Positions 54,366-62,877 of a stretch of DNA of 64,000 bases are shown here, in pieces. The position numbers were made by a program, and so were the translations under genes. This DNA comes from Motilimonas pumila (GTDB taxonomy: Bacteria > Pseudomonadota > Gammaproteobacteria > Enterobacterales > CBDFNC01): NCBI RefSeq assembly GCF_003596335.1, contig NZ_QZCH01000002.1, positions 248,001-312,000 on the forward strand, written 5' to 3'. Numbering within the stretch: the first letter of the stretch is position 1; each line of letters starts with the position of its first letter. The notes beneath the pieces were generated by a model. It had not been told where the DNA came from and made no database searches. It saw only the letters and a program-made list of their open reading frames with translations.

Positions 54366-55142
54366 TTACATCTGTTTAAACAGGTTTTGGAAACTGCGGC
54401 TGACCGCAACGGGCCGGTTCATTTGATGCAGGTGAACTTGCATCTTGCCTGTCATGTCTTTATTGACGTGCTTGATGGAAGAGACATTGACAATGCTGCT
54501 ACGATGAACTTGCCAAAAGCTCTGAGGATCCAGTTGCTGTACCAGTTCTTTAATCGGGGTTCGAATGACAAACTCCCCTTCATTAGTGATGGCTGTGGTG
54601 TATTTATCTTCGGCATGAAAGCACACCACATCTGAAATAGGGATAATATGGATATTATCTTTGCGACTGGCTTTTAGCCACTCGAGGTACTGCGCATCAT
54701 TACGGCCCAGCTTTTCTAATAATTTATCGAAATTCTCAGCCCCGCTGTCTTCACCTTGGGACTTATCGGTTAAACGTTTTTTTACTTTCTCTATGGCGTT
54801 CAAAAGCCGGTCTTCGGAAATGGGTTTTAAAAGGTAATCGACCGCTTCGTGTTCGAACGCATCGACCGCGTACTGATCATAGGCGGTAGTAAAGATAATC
54901 AGCGGGCTTTCTTCTTGCTTACTGATACGTCGCGCCACCTCAATGCCGTCAATACCCGGCATGCGGATATCGAGGAACATGACGTCAGGTTGCTGCTCGG
55001 CCACTAATTCCAACGCTTGTTTACCGTCAGCGGCGGTACCAACAACGGTAAGTTCTGGCCAGCTATCGGCGAGTAGTTTATCGAGGTAAATTCTCAATAA
55101 AGGTTCGTCATCAACAATGATAGCGGTTACGTCAGTCAACAT
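54366..55142 (-). CDS. LytTR-family response regulator
   Basis: 258 residues: receiver domain with acidic pocket Asp11-Asp12, phosphoacceptor Asp58 (VMFLDIRMPGIDG) and a C-terminal LytTR DNA-binding domain (IPISDVVCFHAEDKYTTAITNEGEFVIRTPIKEL, FWQVHRSSIVNVSSI). It overlaps the kinase gene by 11 bases, so a coupled LytS/LytR-type pair (YpdAB/BtsSR-like). It would bind direct repeats at target promoters; none identified here. Confidence 0.93.
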   Translation of the reverse strand: MLTDVTAIIVDDEPLLRIYLDKLLADSWPELTVVGTAADGKQALELVAEQQPDVMFLDIRMPGIDGIEVARRISKQEESPLIIFTTAYDQYAVDAFEHEAVDYLLKPISEDRLLNAIEKVKKRLTDKSQGEDSGAENFDKLLEKLGRNDAQYLEWLKASRKDNIHIIPISDVVCFHAEDKYTTAITNEGEFVIRTPIKELVQQLDPQSFWQVHRSSIVNVSSIKHVNKDMTGKMQVHLHQMNRPVAVSRSFQNLFKQM

Positions 55143-56187
55143 AAGGTATTTCCATCTCTAATAAAAAGCCGGTGCCGTTAAGTTCTTTAAACTGCCAAGA
55201 GCTTTGACCGTCGAACAAGCTTAGCAAACGTTGTTTCGTATTGTGTATATTAAGGCCAGATAAACGCTCAAAACGTCCAGCACCGCCAGTGTCTTTAATT
55301 GTTATCTTCAAGCCTTGCGATAAGTTTTGGCTTCGACTAATGGTGAAATATAAGTTCCCGCCTTGCTCTGACGGTTCAATACCATAAATAATGGCGTTTT
55401 CAACCCAAGGTTGCAGCAGCAATGGTGGCAATTGAATATCGCGACTGATGTCGTCCGCAAGATCAATTTGATAGTCGAAGCGGCCTCCTAGACGTATTTT
55501 ATGGATCGCTAAGTAGGCGCCAATAAAGTTGAGCTCTTCCTCTAAACTGATCGTTTGTTTACGCGAGCTACTCAAGCTCTGTCTTAACAATTGTGTCAAT
55601 AAGTCAAGTAGTTGTATAGCTTTTTTACTATCGACCTGAATGGTAGCTTGCAAATTTGCCAAGGTATTAAATAAAAAGTGCGGTTCAACTTGGCTTTGTA
55701 GCAACTGCAGTTGACTAAGAATAAGCTCTTTTTCTTGCAGCGATTGTTTTAGTTGGCTTTGCCTGAGTTGCTCTTTAACTTTGAAGGCAGAGGACCGCGA
55801 TGCTAGCCACCAAGTAATGGCTAAGCTGACGATAACTGCCAGCATAAATACGTTAACCGTCGTATGGCCGGCAATATTAACATCGCTTATATAAATATAA
55901 TGATGCAGCCAGAATCCTAGCAAGATACCAATAGGTAAACTCAACAACCAAGCCAGGCTTAAGCGGTCAAGAAATAAATGAGAATAGCGATTGATGAGGT
56001 AAAAGCCAGTTAAGCAAAGTACTCCAAGGCAATTGGCTACAACTAGGTTTTTCCAAAGCTCGAGTGCGCCTATTCCGAAGTAATTGATAGACAGGCCGAT
56101 TATTGAGCTCATTACCAAAATAATTACAGCTTCAATGCGCAGAGACCGAGGTCGGGCTGGCACGCTGGTTGGCTCTACATGTTCCAT
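55132..56187 (-). CDS. LytS-type sensor histidine kinase
   Basis: 351 residues: four membrane helices in the first 130 residues, a short coiled coil, then the His_kinase domain with phosphoacceptor His170 in QVEPHFLFNTLANLQA and an ATPase domain (LPPLLLQPWVENAIIYGI, ITIKDTGGAG). AGAGG precedes the ATG by seven bases. There is no large periplasmic sensor, so the signal is probably sensed in or at the membrane. Paired with the overlapping LytTR regulator. Confidence 0.92.
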   Translation of the reverse strand: MEHVEPTSVPARPRSLRIEAVIILVMSSIIGLSINYFGIGALELWKNLVVANCLGVLCLTGFYLINRYSHLFLDRLSLAWLLSLPIGILLGFWLHHYIYISDVNIAGHTTVNVFMLAVIVSLAITWWLASRSSAFKVKEQLRQSQLKQSLQEKELILSQLQLLQSQVEPHFLFNTLANLQATIQVDSKKAIQLLDLLTQLLRQSLSSSRKQTISLEEELNFIGAYLAIHKIRLGGRFDYQIDLADDISRDIQLPPLLLQPWVENAIIYGIEPSEQGGNLYFTISRSQNLSQGLKITIKDTGGAGRFERLSGLNIHNTKQRLLSLFDGQSSWQFKELNGTGFLLEMEIPYVD

Positions 56188-56253
56188 ATTGTTGCCTCTG
56201 TAGTGGCAGGCTATTTTATTATATTTGTGGTTGATTTTTTTGACATGACAGTT

Positions 56254-56294
56254 AAAAAAAAACCATCACTAGTATGGGCCTTAACTAGTGATGG
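56254..56294 (-). terminator. Minus-strand intrinsic terminator upstream of the histidine kinase gene
   Basis: Perfect 11-bp stem CCATCACTAGT (56263-56273) and ACTAGTGATGG (56284-56294) with a ten-base loop; on the minus strand nine T follow. It would stop transcripts arriving from the 70-residue gene at 56571-56783, which ends 277 bases upstream. The gap 56188-56570 otherwise shows no ORF or gene; the 56295-56570 part could be a long 3' UTR or hold a small RNA. Confidence 0.85.
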
Positions 56295-56570
56295 CGGTTT
56301 GCCTAGGATGTCACTTGATGGTTGCAGGGAGCGTCCAAAGTGTTTGGCATTCAAAGTTTTGTTTAACAGTTTTCAAAAAAACTAAGGCTATAGTAACGAT
56401 TGAGATGTGTTTGCATAGAGGGGTGCGACAAATGGCAGTTTAACGGGACAACGGGGCGATGTTTAGGATAAATGGCGAGAGCTGATATCTAAAATGCAGT
56501 AAAGCGGCTGAGCTACACGTGTTGACCTGATGGCAGCTCATTCTAACCAAGTTAAAGTTCAATCTGCGGA

Positions 56571-56783
56571 CTACTCATCATTAATAGCACGAACATCTTG
56601 ATGAATGGTCTCGGCGTTCCAAGTAAATTCTAATATAGGCTCTTCGGCCCAATCGGCGCGTGGAAAACGAACGTGAACAGAGTTATCTGAAAATTTATAC
56701 AAAGAGGCACTCACTTCCATATCGCTCAAAATGAGCATAAACACAAATGCAACGAAGGGGTAAACAACAAATAACTTAAACAT
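56571..56783 (-). CDS. Small exported protein, unknown function
   Basis: 70 residues with a hydrophobic N-terminus (MFKLFVVYPFVAFVFMLILSDMEVSAS) that is a signal peptide or membrane anchor, and a mature part rich in acidic and aromatic residues (VRFPRADWAEEPILEFTWNAETIHQDVRA). The ATG at 56783 has AGGA about five bases upstream; the longer frame would need TTG at 56798. I recognise no family. It probably lies on the outer face of the inner membrane or in the periplasm. Confidence 0.6.
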   Translation of the reverse strand: MFKLFVVYPFVAFVFMLILSDMEVSASLYKFSDNSVHVRFPRADWAEEPILEFTWNAETIHQDVRAINDE

Positions 56784-56955
56784 GGTCTTCCTTTCCAAAA
56801 TTTGACGCTAAAATCGCAGCCACTTAGAGCATTTTACTTGAAGCCAGCGTAAAATGAAGTATCACTCGCAATTTATTGTTCGCTTTCAGTAATATCCTCA
56901 TTTTAAACAGAGACTTTGATAATATACATAAGCATTAGAGTCATAAGGTAAAGTC

Positions 56956-57339
56956 GTGGATTACCTCATATTAAAACACAGCCATATGGTGGTGGTGTAC
57001 TTAAGTTTAGGCCTTTTTGTTGGCCGTTTCTTGCTCAGTGTGAAAAAACCGAACTGGTTACAAAAAAAGTGGCTCATGTGGCTTTGCCACGGCAACGATA
57101 CCTTGTTGCTCGTATTAGGTGGTTTACTCTGTTATCAATTGCACATTTGGCCTTGGCAAGTCTCTTGGTTAGCAGGAAAGCTGCTTTTGTTATTGGTTTA
57201 TATCGTGCTAGGCAGCTTTGCTATTAAGCGTGCCAAGCAGCCTTGGCAGAAATGGGCTTACGCGTTTGCAGCATTGGCTTGCTTTACATATATGTTAGGC
57301 ATGGCAATCAATAAATCTTTGTATTCTTGGATGGTGTAA
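56956..57339 (+). CDS. SirB2 family membrane protein
   Basis: 127 residues with four hydrophobic helices and the family features HSHMVVVYLSLGLFVGRFLLS, CHGNDTLLLVLGG and the C-terminal MGMAINKSL. SirB2-type proteins were named for their effect on Salmonella invasion gene expression, but their molecular role is unclear. Start GTG at 56956 with AAGG upstream. Followed within three bases by a small membrane gene. Confidence 0.88.
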   Translation: MDYLILKHSHMVVVYLSLGLFVGRFLLSVKKPNWLQKKWLMWLCHGNDTLLLVLGGLLCYQLHIWPWQVSWLAGKLLLLLVYIVLGSFAIKRAKQPWQKWAYAFAALACFTYMLGMAINKSLYSWMV

Positions 57340-57341
57340 CG

Positions 57342-57575
57342 ATGGATTTATCTTACCGATTACCGCTACTCAGTGTGTTGTGGAAAATAGTTATTTTGTT
57401 AGCCTTCCCATTTGTTATTTGGGCTTATATGCAAGTGACAGGGATCGAATTTACAGACCTAGATACTGGAACTAATGGGCATAAGCTCTCCATTTTCTTC
57501 ATTTATCTCGCTGTCGTTGCAGTTTGGTGGTGGCTCAACGTCAAAGTACAACGCGTATTGAGTCGACGGGTGTAA
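57342..57575 (+). CDS. Small two-helix membrane protein
   Basis: 77 residues with hydrophobic helices (LLSVLWKIVILLAFPFVIWAYM and LSIFFIYLAVVAVWWWLNV) and a basic C-terminus. The ATG at 57342 follows the SirB2 stop by two bases, and its stop is two bases before the rmuC start, so all three are one transcript. Unrecognised family. Confidence 0.7.
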   Translation: MDLSYRLPLLSVLWKIVILLAFPFVIWAYMQVTGIEFTDLDTGTNGHKLSIFFIYLAVVAVWWWLNVKVQRVLSRRV

Positions 57576-57577
57576 TA

Positions 57578-58981
57578 ATGCAGCAGCTTAATGAGGTGGA
57601 GTATATTTTAGCGGGCTTACTCATCGTGGCGATATTTGCCTTGGGTTGGCAGTATTTTCGCCACAAAATAGCGCTTAACCAGCAACAGCAAGACTGGCGA
57701 ACCGAGCAAGCGTTATTGCAACAACAGGTCAGTCAATTTGGTGAGCTCAATCAGGATCAACAAATTCAGCTTCAGCAAGCCCAACTTAAATTGGAATCTC
57801 AACAGAGCCAACTGCATAAATTTACTGCCAGGCTCAGGGAAAGTCAGCTTGAATTGAGCTATGAAAAGCAACGCTCCGAAGAAAAAGCGCAGTTACACAG
57901 CGAGAATGAACGCAAATTACAGCAACAGTTTGAACATTTATCGCAGCGAATTTTTGCCGAGGAAACGGCAAAGTTTAAGACGCTAAATAAAGAAAGTTTA
58001 GAATTGTTGCTCAATCCTCTTCAACAACAAATCGCAGGGTTTAAAAATCAGGTTAACGAAAGCTATCACTCTGAAGCAAAAGAAAGGCACAGCTTAAAAG
58101 TAGAAGTCGAGAAATTGGCCCAGTTAAACCAGCAAATCGTAACCGAGGCCGCCAATTTAAGCCAAGCTTTAAAAGGTGATAACAAGCAGCAGGGGAGTTG
58201 GGGCGAAGTGATCTTGCAGCAAATTTTGGATAATTCAGGTCTCAGAGAAGGATATGAATATCATGCTCAGCAAAGCCTGACCAATGGCGCAGGTAAACGT
58301 TATCAGCCTGATATTGTAGTGCACTTACCTCAGAATAAAGACATTATCATCGACTCTAAAGTCTCTTTAACCGCGTATGAACGCTATTTCAATAGCGACG
58401 ACAAAAACTTGCAAAATCAAGCGTTAGCGGAGCACGTGGCGTCTGTAAAAGGTCACATCAAAGGTTTAGGACAAAAAGACTACCATAAGCTCAATGGCGT
58501 TCGAACCTTGGATTATGTACTGCTGTTTATTGCGGTCGAGCCGGCATTCTTATTAGCCATTCAAGAAGACCCCAGCTTGGTTAAGCTGGCGTTAGACAAT
58601 AATATTCTATTAGCGAGTCCCTCTAACTTGATGATAGCACTACGCACTATCGAGAATTTATGGCGTTACCAGAAACAGGAGGATAACTCTCGTCAAATTG
58701 CGCAAAAAGCGGGCAAGTTGTATGAAAAATTGCGTTTATTTAGCGAAGATTTATTAGAAGTGGGGCAAGGTCTCGACCGAACACAGACCAGTTTTGACAG
58801 AGCGCTAAAGCGATTTAGTCAAGGCCGTGGCAATTTAGTTCAGCAAGCAGAGCATTTCAGGGAATTAGGTGCAGAGGTGAACAAACCACTGCCTGAAGCC
58901 GTATTAGCTCACAACGAAGCTAACAAATTGGGCCCGAGTAATGCCTTAGGTAAGCGCTCAGAGCAAGCCGGTCAAGGTTGA
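57578..58981 (+). CDS. rmuC: DNA recombination protein RmuC
   Basis: 467 residues: one N-terminal membrane helix (EYILAGLLIVAIFALGWQYF), a long Gln-rich coiled coil (60-180), then the RmuC nuclease-like domain (GSWGEVILQQILDNSGLREG, IIDSKVSLTAYERYF, LDYVLLFIAVEPAF). RmuC limits inversions at short inverted repeats in E. coli. The ATG at 57578 lies just after the previous stop and gives the membrane helix at once; an earlier frame from 57524 overlaps the neighbour. Confidence 0.93.
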   Translation: MQQLNEVEYILAGLLIVAIFALGWQYFRHKIALNQQQQDWRTEQALLQQQVSQFGELNQDQQIQLQQAQLKLESQQSQLHKFTARLRESQLELSYEKQRSEEKAQLHSENERKLQQQFEHLSQRIFAEETAKFKTLNKESLELLLNPLQQQIAGFKNQVNESYHSEAKERHSLKVEVEKLAQLNQQIVTEAANLSQALKGDNKQQGSWGEVILQQILDNSGLREGYEYHAQQSLTNGAGKRYQPDIVVHLPQNKDIIIDSKVSLTAYERYFNSDDKNLQNQALAEHVASVKGHIKGLGQKDYHKLNGVRTLDYVLLFIAVEPAFLLAIQEDPSLVKLALDNNILLASPSNLMIALRTIENLWRYQKQEDNSRQIAQKAGKLYEKLRLFSEDLLEVGQGLDRTQTSFDRALKRFSQGRGNLVQQAEHFRELGAEVNKPLPEAVLAHNEANKLGPSNALGKRSEQAGQG

Positions 58982-59151
58982 TTGTTGGCTTGTAGCGTCT
59001 CTTTTTCAGCAATAGGCGTGGCACGCTTAACTAGTTCAATGGGAGACTTATCACTTTGGATAAGCGCGCTAACTAACCAACACTCGGCGTAGAGTAAACT
59101 CACCGGGTTAAGCGCTAATACGAGAGAGAAAACGATTAATAATTGCTTCAT
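58972..59151 (-). CDS. Small secreted protein (59 residues), newly read
   Basis: An ORF of 59 codons whose 3' end overlaps the end of rmuC on the opposite strand by ten bases. It begins MKQLLIVFSLVLALNPVS, a good Sec signal with likely cleavage after LYA, and has a mature part of about 37 residues with one Cys directly after the site (ECWLV). The start has AAGAAG upstream as a weak ribosome-binding site. Too short for confidence from length alone, but the signal peptide and codon composition look genuine. A lipobox (L-x-x-C) is not clear. Confidence 0.45.
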   Translation of the reverse strand: MKQLLIVFSLVLALNPVSLLYAECWLVSALIQSDKSPIELVKRATPIAEKETLQANNQP

Positions 59152-59255
59152 GCAAATACTTCTTTGTAGTTATATTTTCGATGCATCCAGGCATCGTGTG
59201 GCCTATTTGTACCAAAAATTGCTAAGCATGTCTGTGACAAAACGTTTAATTTATA

Positions 59256-59981
59256 TTAATTATAAATAATTGGGTTGTCGGTAAATATGCTGGTTACGCC
59301 CAAACGCCAAAGTTTCAGGGCATCAGCGAGATCATTCACGGTGTAACATAGAATCGGATAACCGTGTTCCAGCACGTCTTGTTCGCGATCTTCCACGATC
59401 AAGTCTGCATTGCAATGCAAAGTAACGGCTCTTAGTTCCTCCATAATCCCCTGCCAGCCAGAAGGTATAATTTCAAATAGCGCTCCGATCGCTATCTTCT
59501 GGTCGAATTGACGCAGATAGTGCAAGGTTTCATGGCAAAAACTACTGATGATCAACTGCTGCGAGAAACCGCTTACTTTTACTGCATGCAAAGCTTGCGC
59601 TGCAATGTACGCAGGATCGCAATCGTAGGTTTTTAATTCAAGGTTAAGGCTCAGCTTAAGGCTATCAATATAGCGTAATGCTTCTACCAAGGTGGGAATG
59701 CGTTGGCCTTGGTATTTAGGGTCAAACCAGCTGCCAAAGTCGAGTTGCTTTAATTGTGCCAGGCTCAAATCTAACAACTTGCCTTCACCATTGCTGCAGC
59801 GGGACAATGTATCGTCGTGGCTGACGACTAATTCCCCTGTGCCACATTCACAAACGTCGATTTCAACCCATGACAAACCGAGTTTTGCAGCTAAACTCAG
59901 GCTGGCCAAGGTATTTTCTGGCGCTAAGTGTTTGACGCCTCGGTGGCCAATTAAACGCGGTAATTGCAAAGTTGTCGTCAT
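59256..59981 (-). CDS. Glycerophosphodiester phosphodiesterase
   Basis: 241-residue cytoplasmic GDPD, UgpQ-like, releasing glycerol-3-phosphate from glycerophosphodiesters. Seen: HRG and APENT (13-24), VEIDVCECGTGELVVSHDDTL with metal-binding Glu/Asp/His, LELK, and the C-terminal LGVTSIFTDNP. No signal peptide. It starts one base after the trkH stop, so it is the last gene of the trkA-trkH transcript. Confidence 0.93.
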   Translation of the reverse strand: MTTTLQLPRLIGHRGVKHLAPENTLASLSLAAKLGLSWVEIDVCECGTGELVVSHDDTLSRCSNGEGKLLDLSLAQLKQLDFGSWFDPKYQGQRIPTLVEALRYIDSLKLSLNLELKTYDCDPAYIAAQALHAVKVSGFSQQLIISSFCHETLHYLRQFDQKIAIGALFEIIPSGWQGIMEELRAVTLHCNADLIVEDREQDVLEHGYPILCYTVNDLADALKLWRLGVTSIFTDNPIIYN

Positions 59982-59982
59982 A

Positions 59983-61428
59983 TTATGTGCGCCAAAATGC
60001 CGGGAAAAATAATACTGCTACGGTAAGGATCTCTAATCTTCCCATTAACATAGCAAAGCTTAGCACCCACTTCGACGTATTTGGAAGATCGGCAAAGTTA
60101 CCAGATGGACCAATCTCCGGGCCAATTCCAGGACCAACGTTTGAAACAGCGGTAATGGCGCCTGTCAATGATACTGTTATGTTCGACCCTAAACACGCGA
60201 GAATTACCGCCGTAATGAGGATAGTCATAAAGTACGCCAGTATGAAGGCGATCAATGACCGTATGATGGCATCACTGACTCGGCGTCGGTTGTAATTCTG
60301 TGGAAAAACACCACGAGGATGTAATAATTGCATGCTCTGCTTTTTCAATAAAGCAGCGGCGATTTGAAAGCGGAAAATCTTGATTCCGCCAGAGGTTGAG
60401 CCCGAACAAGCTCCGCAAAATAGCAAGAAAAAGAAAATCACGCTGCTTAAGTGGCCCCACTGGCTAAAATCTGACAAGCCATAGCCCGTTGTTGTAATTA
60501 CGGAGATGACATTAAATACGCTGATCCTTAACGCATCCACGGGGCTGAAATGGCCTTGTTGCCACAGAAAAAATGCCACCACTAAGCTTGTTACGATAAC
60601 CAGCTTACTAAAGCCAATGACTTGAGCGTCTTGCCATATTAATTTACTTTGCTGTTTTTTTAAGGCTTGAATAAGGAGTAAAAAAGGCAAACCGCCAAGA
60701 AACATAAACAGACTAGCATTCCAGTGCGCGGCGGCAGAAAAGTGCGACATAGACGCATCGGAGGTGGAGTAGCCTCCGGTAGATAAGGTCGTCATAGCAT
60801 GATTAATGGCTTCAAATGTGGTCATATCTGCCGCTAGAAAACCGAAGAAACAAAGCAGGGTTAAGAGCAGGTATACTTTGACAATTTGGCCGGCTAACTG
60901 GCGTGTTTTAGGGGTACTTTTGTCTGACCATTCTGAAGACTCTGTTTGGAATAAACGCATGCCGCCGACATTGAGAAATGGCAAAATGGCCACCCCCATG
61001 ACGATAAAACCTATGCCGCCTATCCATTGTAGAATGGAGCGCCAAATAAGAATACTGTGAGCCATATTATCAAGGCCGCTCAGTACCGTACTGCCAGTCG
61101 TCGTGATCCCAGACATAGTTTCAAAAAAGGCATCGGTGTAACTGATATGCTCGATTAGCATAAAAGGTAAAGCGGCGAAGGCGCTACCGATTAACCAGAC
61201 TGAGGTCGTGAGCAGAAACATTTCTCGCACGCCTAGGCGAAACTCGGATACTCGGCCTAGATGCAAACAAATGAATGCAACGCAGTGAGTGATCACGATT
61301 GATTGCAAAAACTCCATGCTTCCAGGGCCGGCGGTAGCAAAAGCCATCAACATGGGAATGTACATAAACAGGGCCAACTTAGACAGCACTAGCCCTGTTA
61401 CGAACAATAGCGGTTTGTAATTTAGCAT
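59983..61428 (-). CDS. trkH: Trk potassium uptake system membrane component TrkH
   Basis: 481-residue K+ channel-like transporter. Seen: four pore-type repeats with TTTGSTVLSG (selectivity filter 1), TTLSTGGYSTSDAS, TTTGYGLSDFSQW and TAVSNVGPGIG, and the SGGIKIFRFQIAAALL loop. Ten or so membrane helices. It works with TrkA, encoded 18 bases upstream on the same strand. Confidence 0.96.
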   Translation of the reverse strand: MLNYKPLLFVTGLVLSKLALFMYIPMLMAFATAGPGSMEFLQSIVITHCVAFICLHLGRVSEFRLGVREMFLLTTSVWLIGSAFAALPFMLIEHISYTDAFFETMSGITTTGSTVLSGLDNMAHSILIWRSILQWIGGIGFIVMGVAILPFLNVGGMRLFQTESSEWSDKSTPKTRQLAGQIVKVYLLLTLLCFFGFLAADMTTFEAINHAMTTLSTGGYSTSDASMSHFSAAAHWNASLFMFLGGLPFLLLIQALKKQQSKLIWQDAQVIGFSKLVIVTSLVVAFFLWQQGHFSPVDALRISVFNVISVITTTGYGLSDFSQWGHLSSVIFFFLLFCGACSGSTSGGIKIFRFQIAAALLKKQSMQLLHPRGVFPQNYNRRRVSDAIIRSLIAFILAYFMTILITAVILACLGSNITVSLTGAITAVSNVGPGIGPEIGPSGNFADLPNTSKWVLSFAMLMGRLEILTVAVLFFPAFWRT

Positions 61429-61446
61429 AGGGCAAAAGCCTATAAC

Positions 61447-62823
61447 TTATAGGAAGAATGGACTAGGTTGGAACAGCTTCTCAACTTCAGGAATAAACTT
61501 CTTATTCACTAAGAACATCACTACATGGTCGTCTTGTTCTATCTCGGTATTATCATGTGCAATGAGCACTTCTTCACCACGCACTATTGCGCCAATCGTG
61601 GTACCCGGCGGTAACTTAAGCTCACTGATTTTTCTCCCGACGACTTTAGAGGTGATTTTATCGCCGTGAGCGATGGCTTCAATCGCTTCCGCTGCGCCTC
61701 GCCTGAGTGAATATACATTCGCAAGGTCAGCCTTACGTACATGGGTTAAGAGGGCTGAAATAGTCGCTTGTTGCGGTGAAATGGCAATGTCAATGGGCCC
61801 ACCTTGCACTAAATCGACGTAAGCGCCGCGTTGAATCAATACCATGACTTTTTTGGCGCCAAGCTGTTTTGCTAGCATTGCTGACATGATATTCGCTTCA
61901 TCGTCATTAGTTACGGCTATAAAAACGTCGGTTTGGTCGATATGCTCTTCCGCTAGCAGTTCGTGGTCGGAAGCATCGCCACTAAATACAATGGTGTTGC
62001 TTAATACCTCTGACAGACGCTCTGCGCGTTTATAGTTACGCTCAATCAGTTTTACACTGTAGTTTTTCTCTAACGCTCTCGCCAGGCCTGCACCAATGTT
62101 ACCACCGCCGACGATCATGATCCTATGGTAAGGTTTTTCAAGTTTTTGCAGTTCGCTCATCACCGCTCGAATATGAGCGTCAGCCGCAACAAAAAAAACT
62201 TCATCATCCGCCTCTATTATGGTTGTCCCTTGAGGGCGGATGGCTTTGCCTTGACGAAAGATGGCCGCGACACGGGTTTCAATGTTTGGCATATGTTGCT
62301 TGAGAGCGGCAAGCGCGTTACCCACTAAGGGTCCACCGTAATAAGCTTTTAAACCGACCAATCCCACTTTACCTTCTGCAAAATCAACCACCTGCAATGC
62401 GCCTGGATAATCAATTAAGCGTTTAATATAGTCTGTGACGAGTTGCTCTGGCGCGATAAGGTGGTCAATGGGAACATTATCGTTATTAAATAGACGATCT
62501 TTTTCTTTGAGTAAGGCTGCTGAGCGGATCCGGGCAATTTTGTTCGGCGTGTTAAACAGGCTATAAGCAATTTGACAAGCCGCCATATTGGTTTCATCGG
62601 CATTGGTTACGGCCACTAACATGTCGGCGTCTTCTGCACCAGCTTGACGCAATACGTGAGGGTGGGCGGCGTGGCCTTGTACTACCCGTAAATCAAATTT
62701 ATCTTGTAAATCTCTGAGGCTCTCATCATCTTGGTCAACAATGGTGATGTCGTTGTTCTCGCCCACTAAGTTCTCTGCCAGTGTTCCGCCTACTTGGCCT
62801 GCACCTAGGATGATGATCTTCAT
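61447..62823 (-). CDS. trkA: Trk potassium uptake regulatory protein TrkA
   Basis: 458-residue cytoplasmic NAD(H)-binding regulator with two RCK units. Seen: first Rossmann motif [14 protein letters not shown] at the start, second [14 protein letters not shown] around 237, each followed by a C-terminal RCK lobe. Length equals E. coli TrkA. A 15-base palindrome ATAACCT-C-AGGTTAT (62825-62839) directly upstream contains the likely Shine-Dalgarno (GAGG on the minus strand). Downstream of rsmB with a 54-base gap. Confidence 0.96.
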   Translation of the reverse strand: MKIIILGAGQVGGTLAENLVGENNDITIVDQDDESLRDLQDKFDLRVVQGHAAHPHVLRQAGAEDADMLVAVTNADETNMAACQIAYSLFNTPNKIARIRSAALLKEKDRLFNNDNVPIDHLIAPEQLVTDYIKRLIDYPGALQVVDFAEGKVGLVGLKAYYGGPLVGNALAALKQHMPNIETRVAAIFRQGKAIRPQGTTIIEADDEVFFVAADAHIRAVMSELQKLEKPYHRIMIVGGGNIGAGLARALEKNYSVKLIERNYKRAERLSEVLSNTIVFSGDASDHELLAEEHIDQTDVFIAVTNDDEANIMSAMLAKQLGAKKVMVLIQRGAYVDLVQGGPIDIAISPQQATISALLTHVRKADLANVYSLRRGAAEAIEAIAHGDKITSKVVGRKISELKLPPGTTIGAIVRGEEVLIAHDNTEIEQDDHVVMFLVNKKFIPEVEKLFQPSPFFL

Positions 62824-62824
62824 G

Positions 62825-62839
62825 ATAACCTCAGGTTAT
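62825..62839 (-). promoter_or_regulatory. Palindrome covering the trkA ribosome-binding site
   Basis: ATAACCT-C-AGGTTAT on the plus strand; on the minus strand the sequence GAGG of the probable Shine-Dalgarno lies inside it, seven bases before the ATG. A loop of one base makes a tight RNA hairpin unlikely, so it may be a protein site or chance. Confidence 0.35.
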
Positions 62840-62877
62840 GTCTTTGCCGTAAAACCCTCTACGGCATTTTTATATTG

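Noticed and set aside
56179..56385. 68-codon plus-strand ORF over the histidine-kinase start
   Set aside because: Runs through the minus-strand terminator and has no ribosome-binding site or motif.
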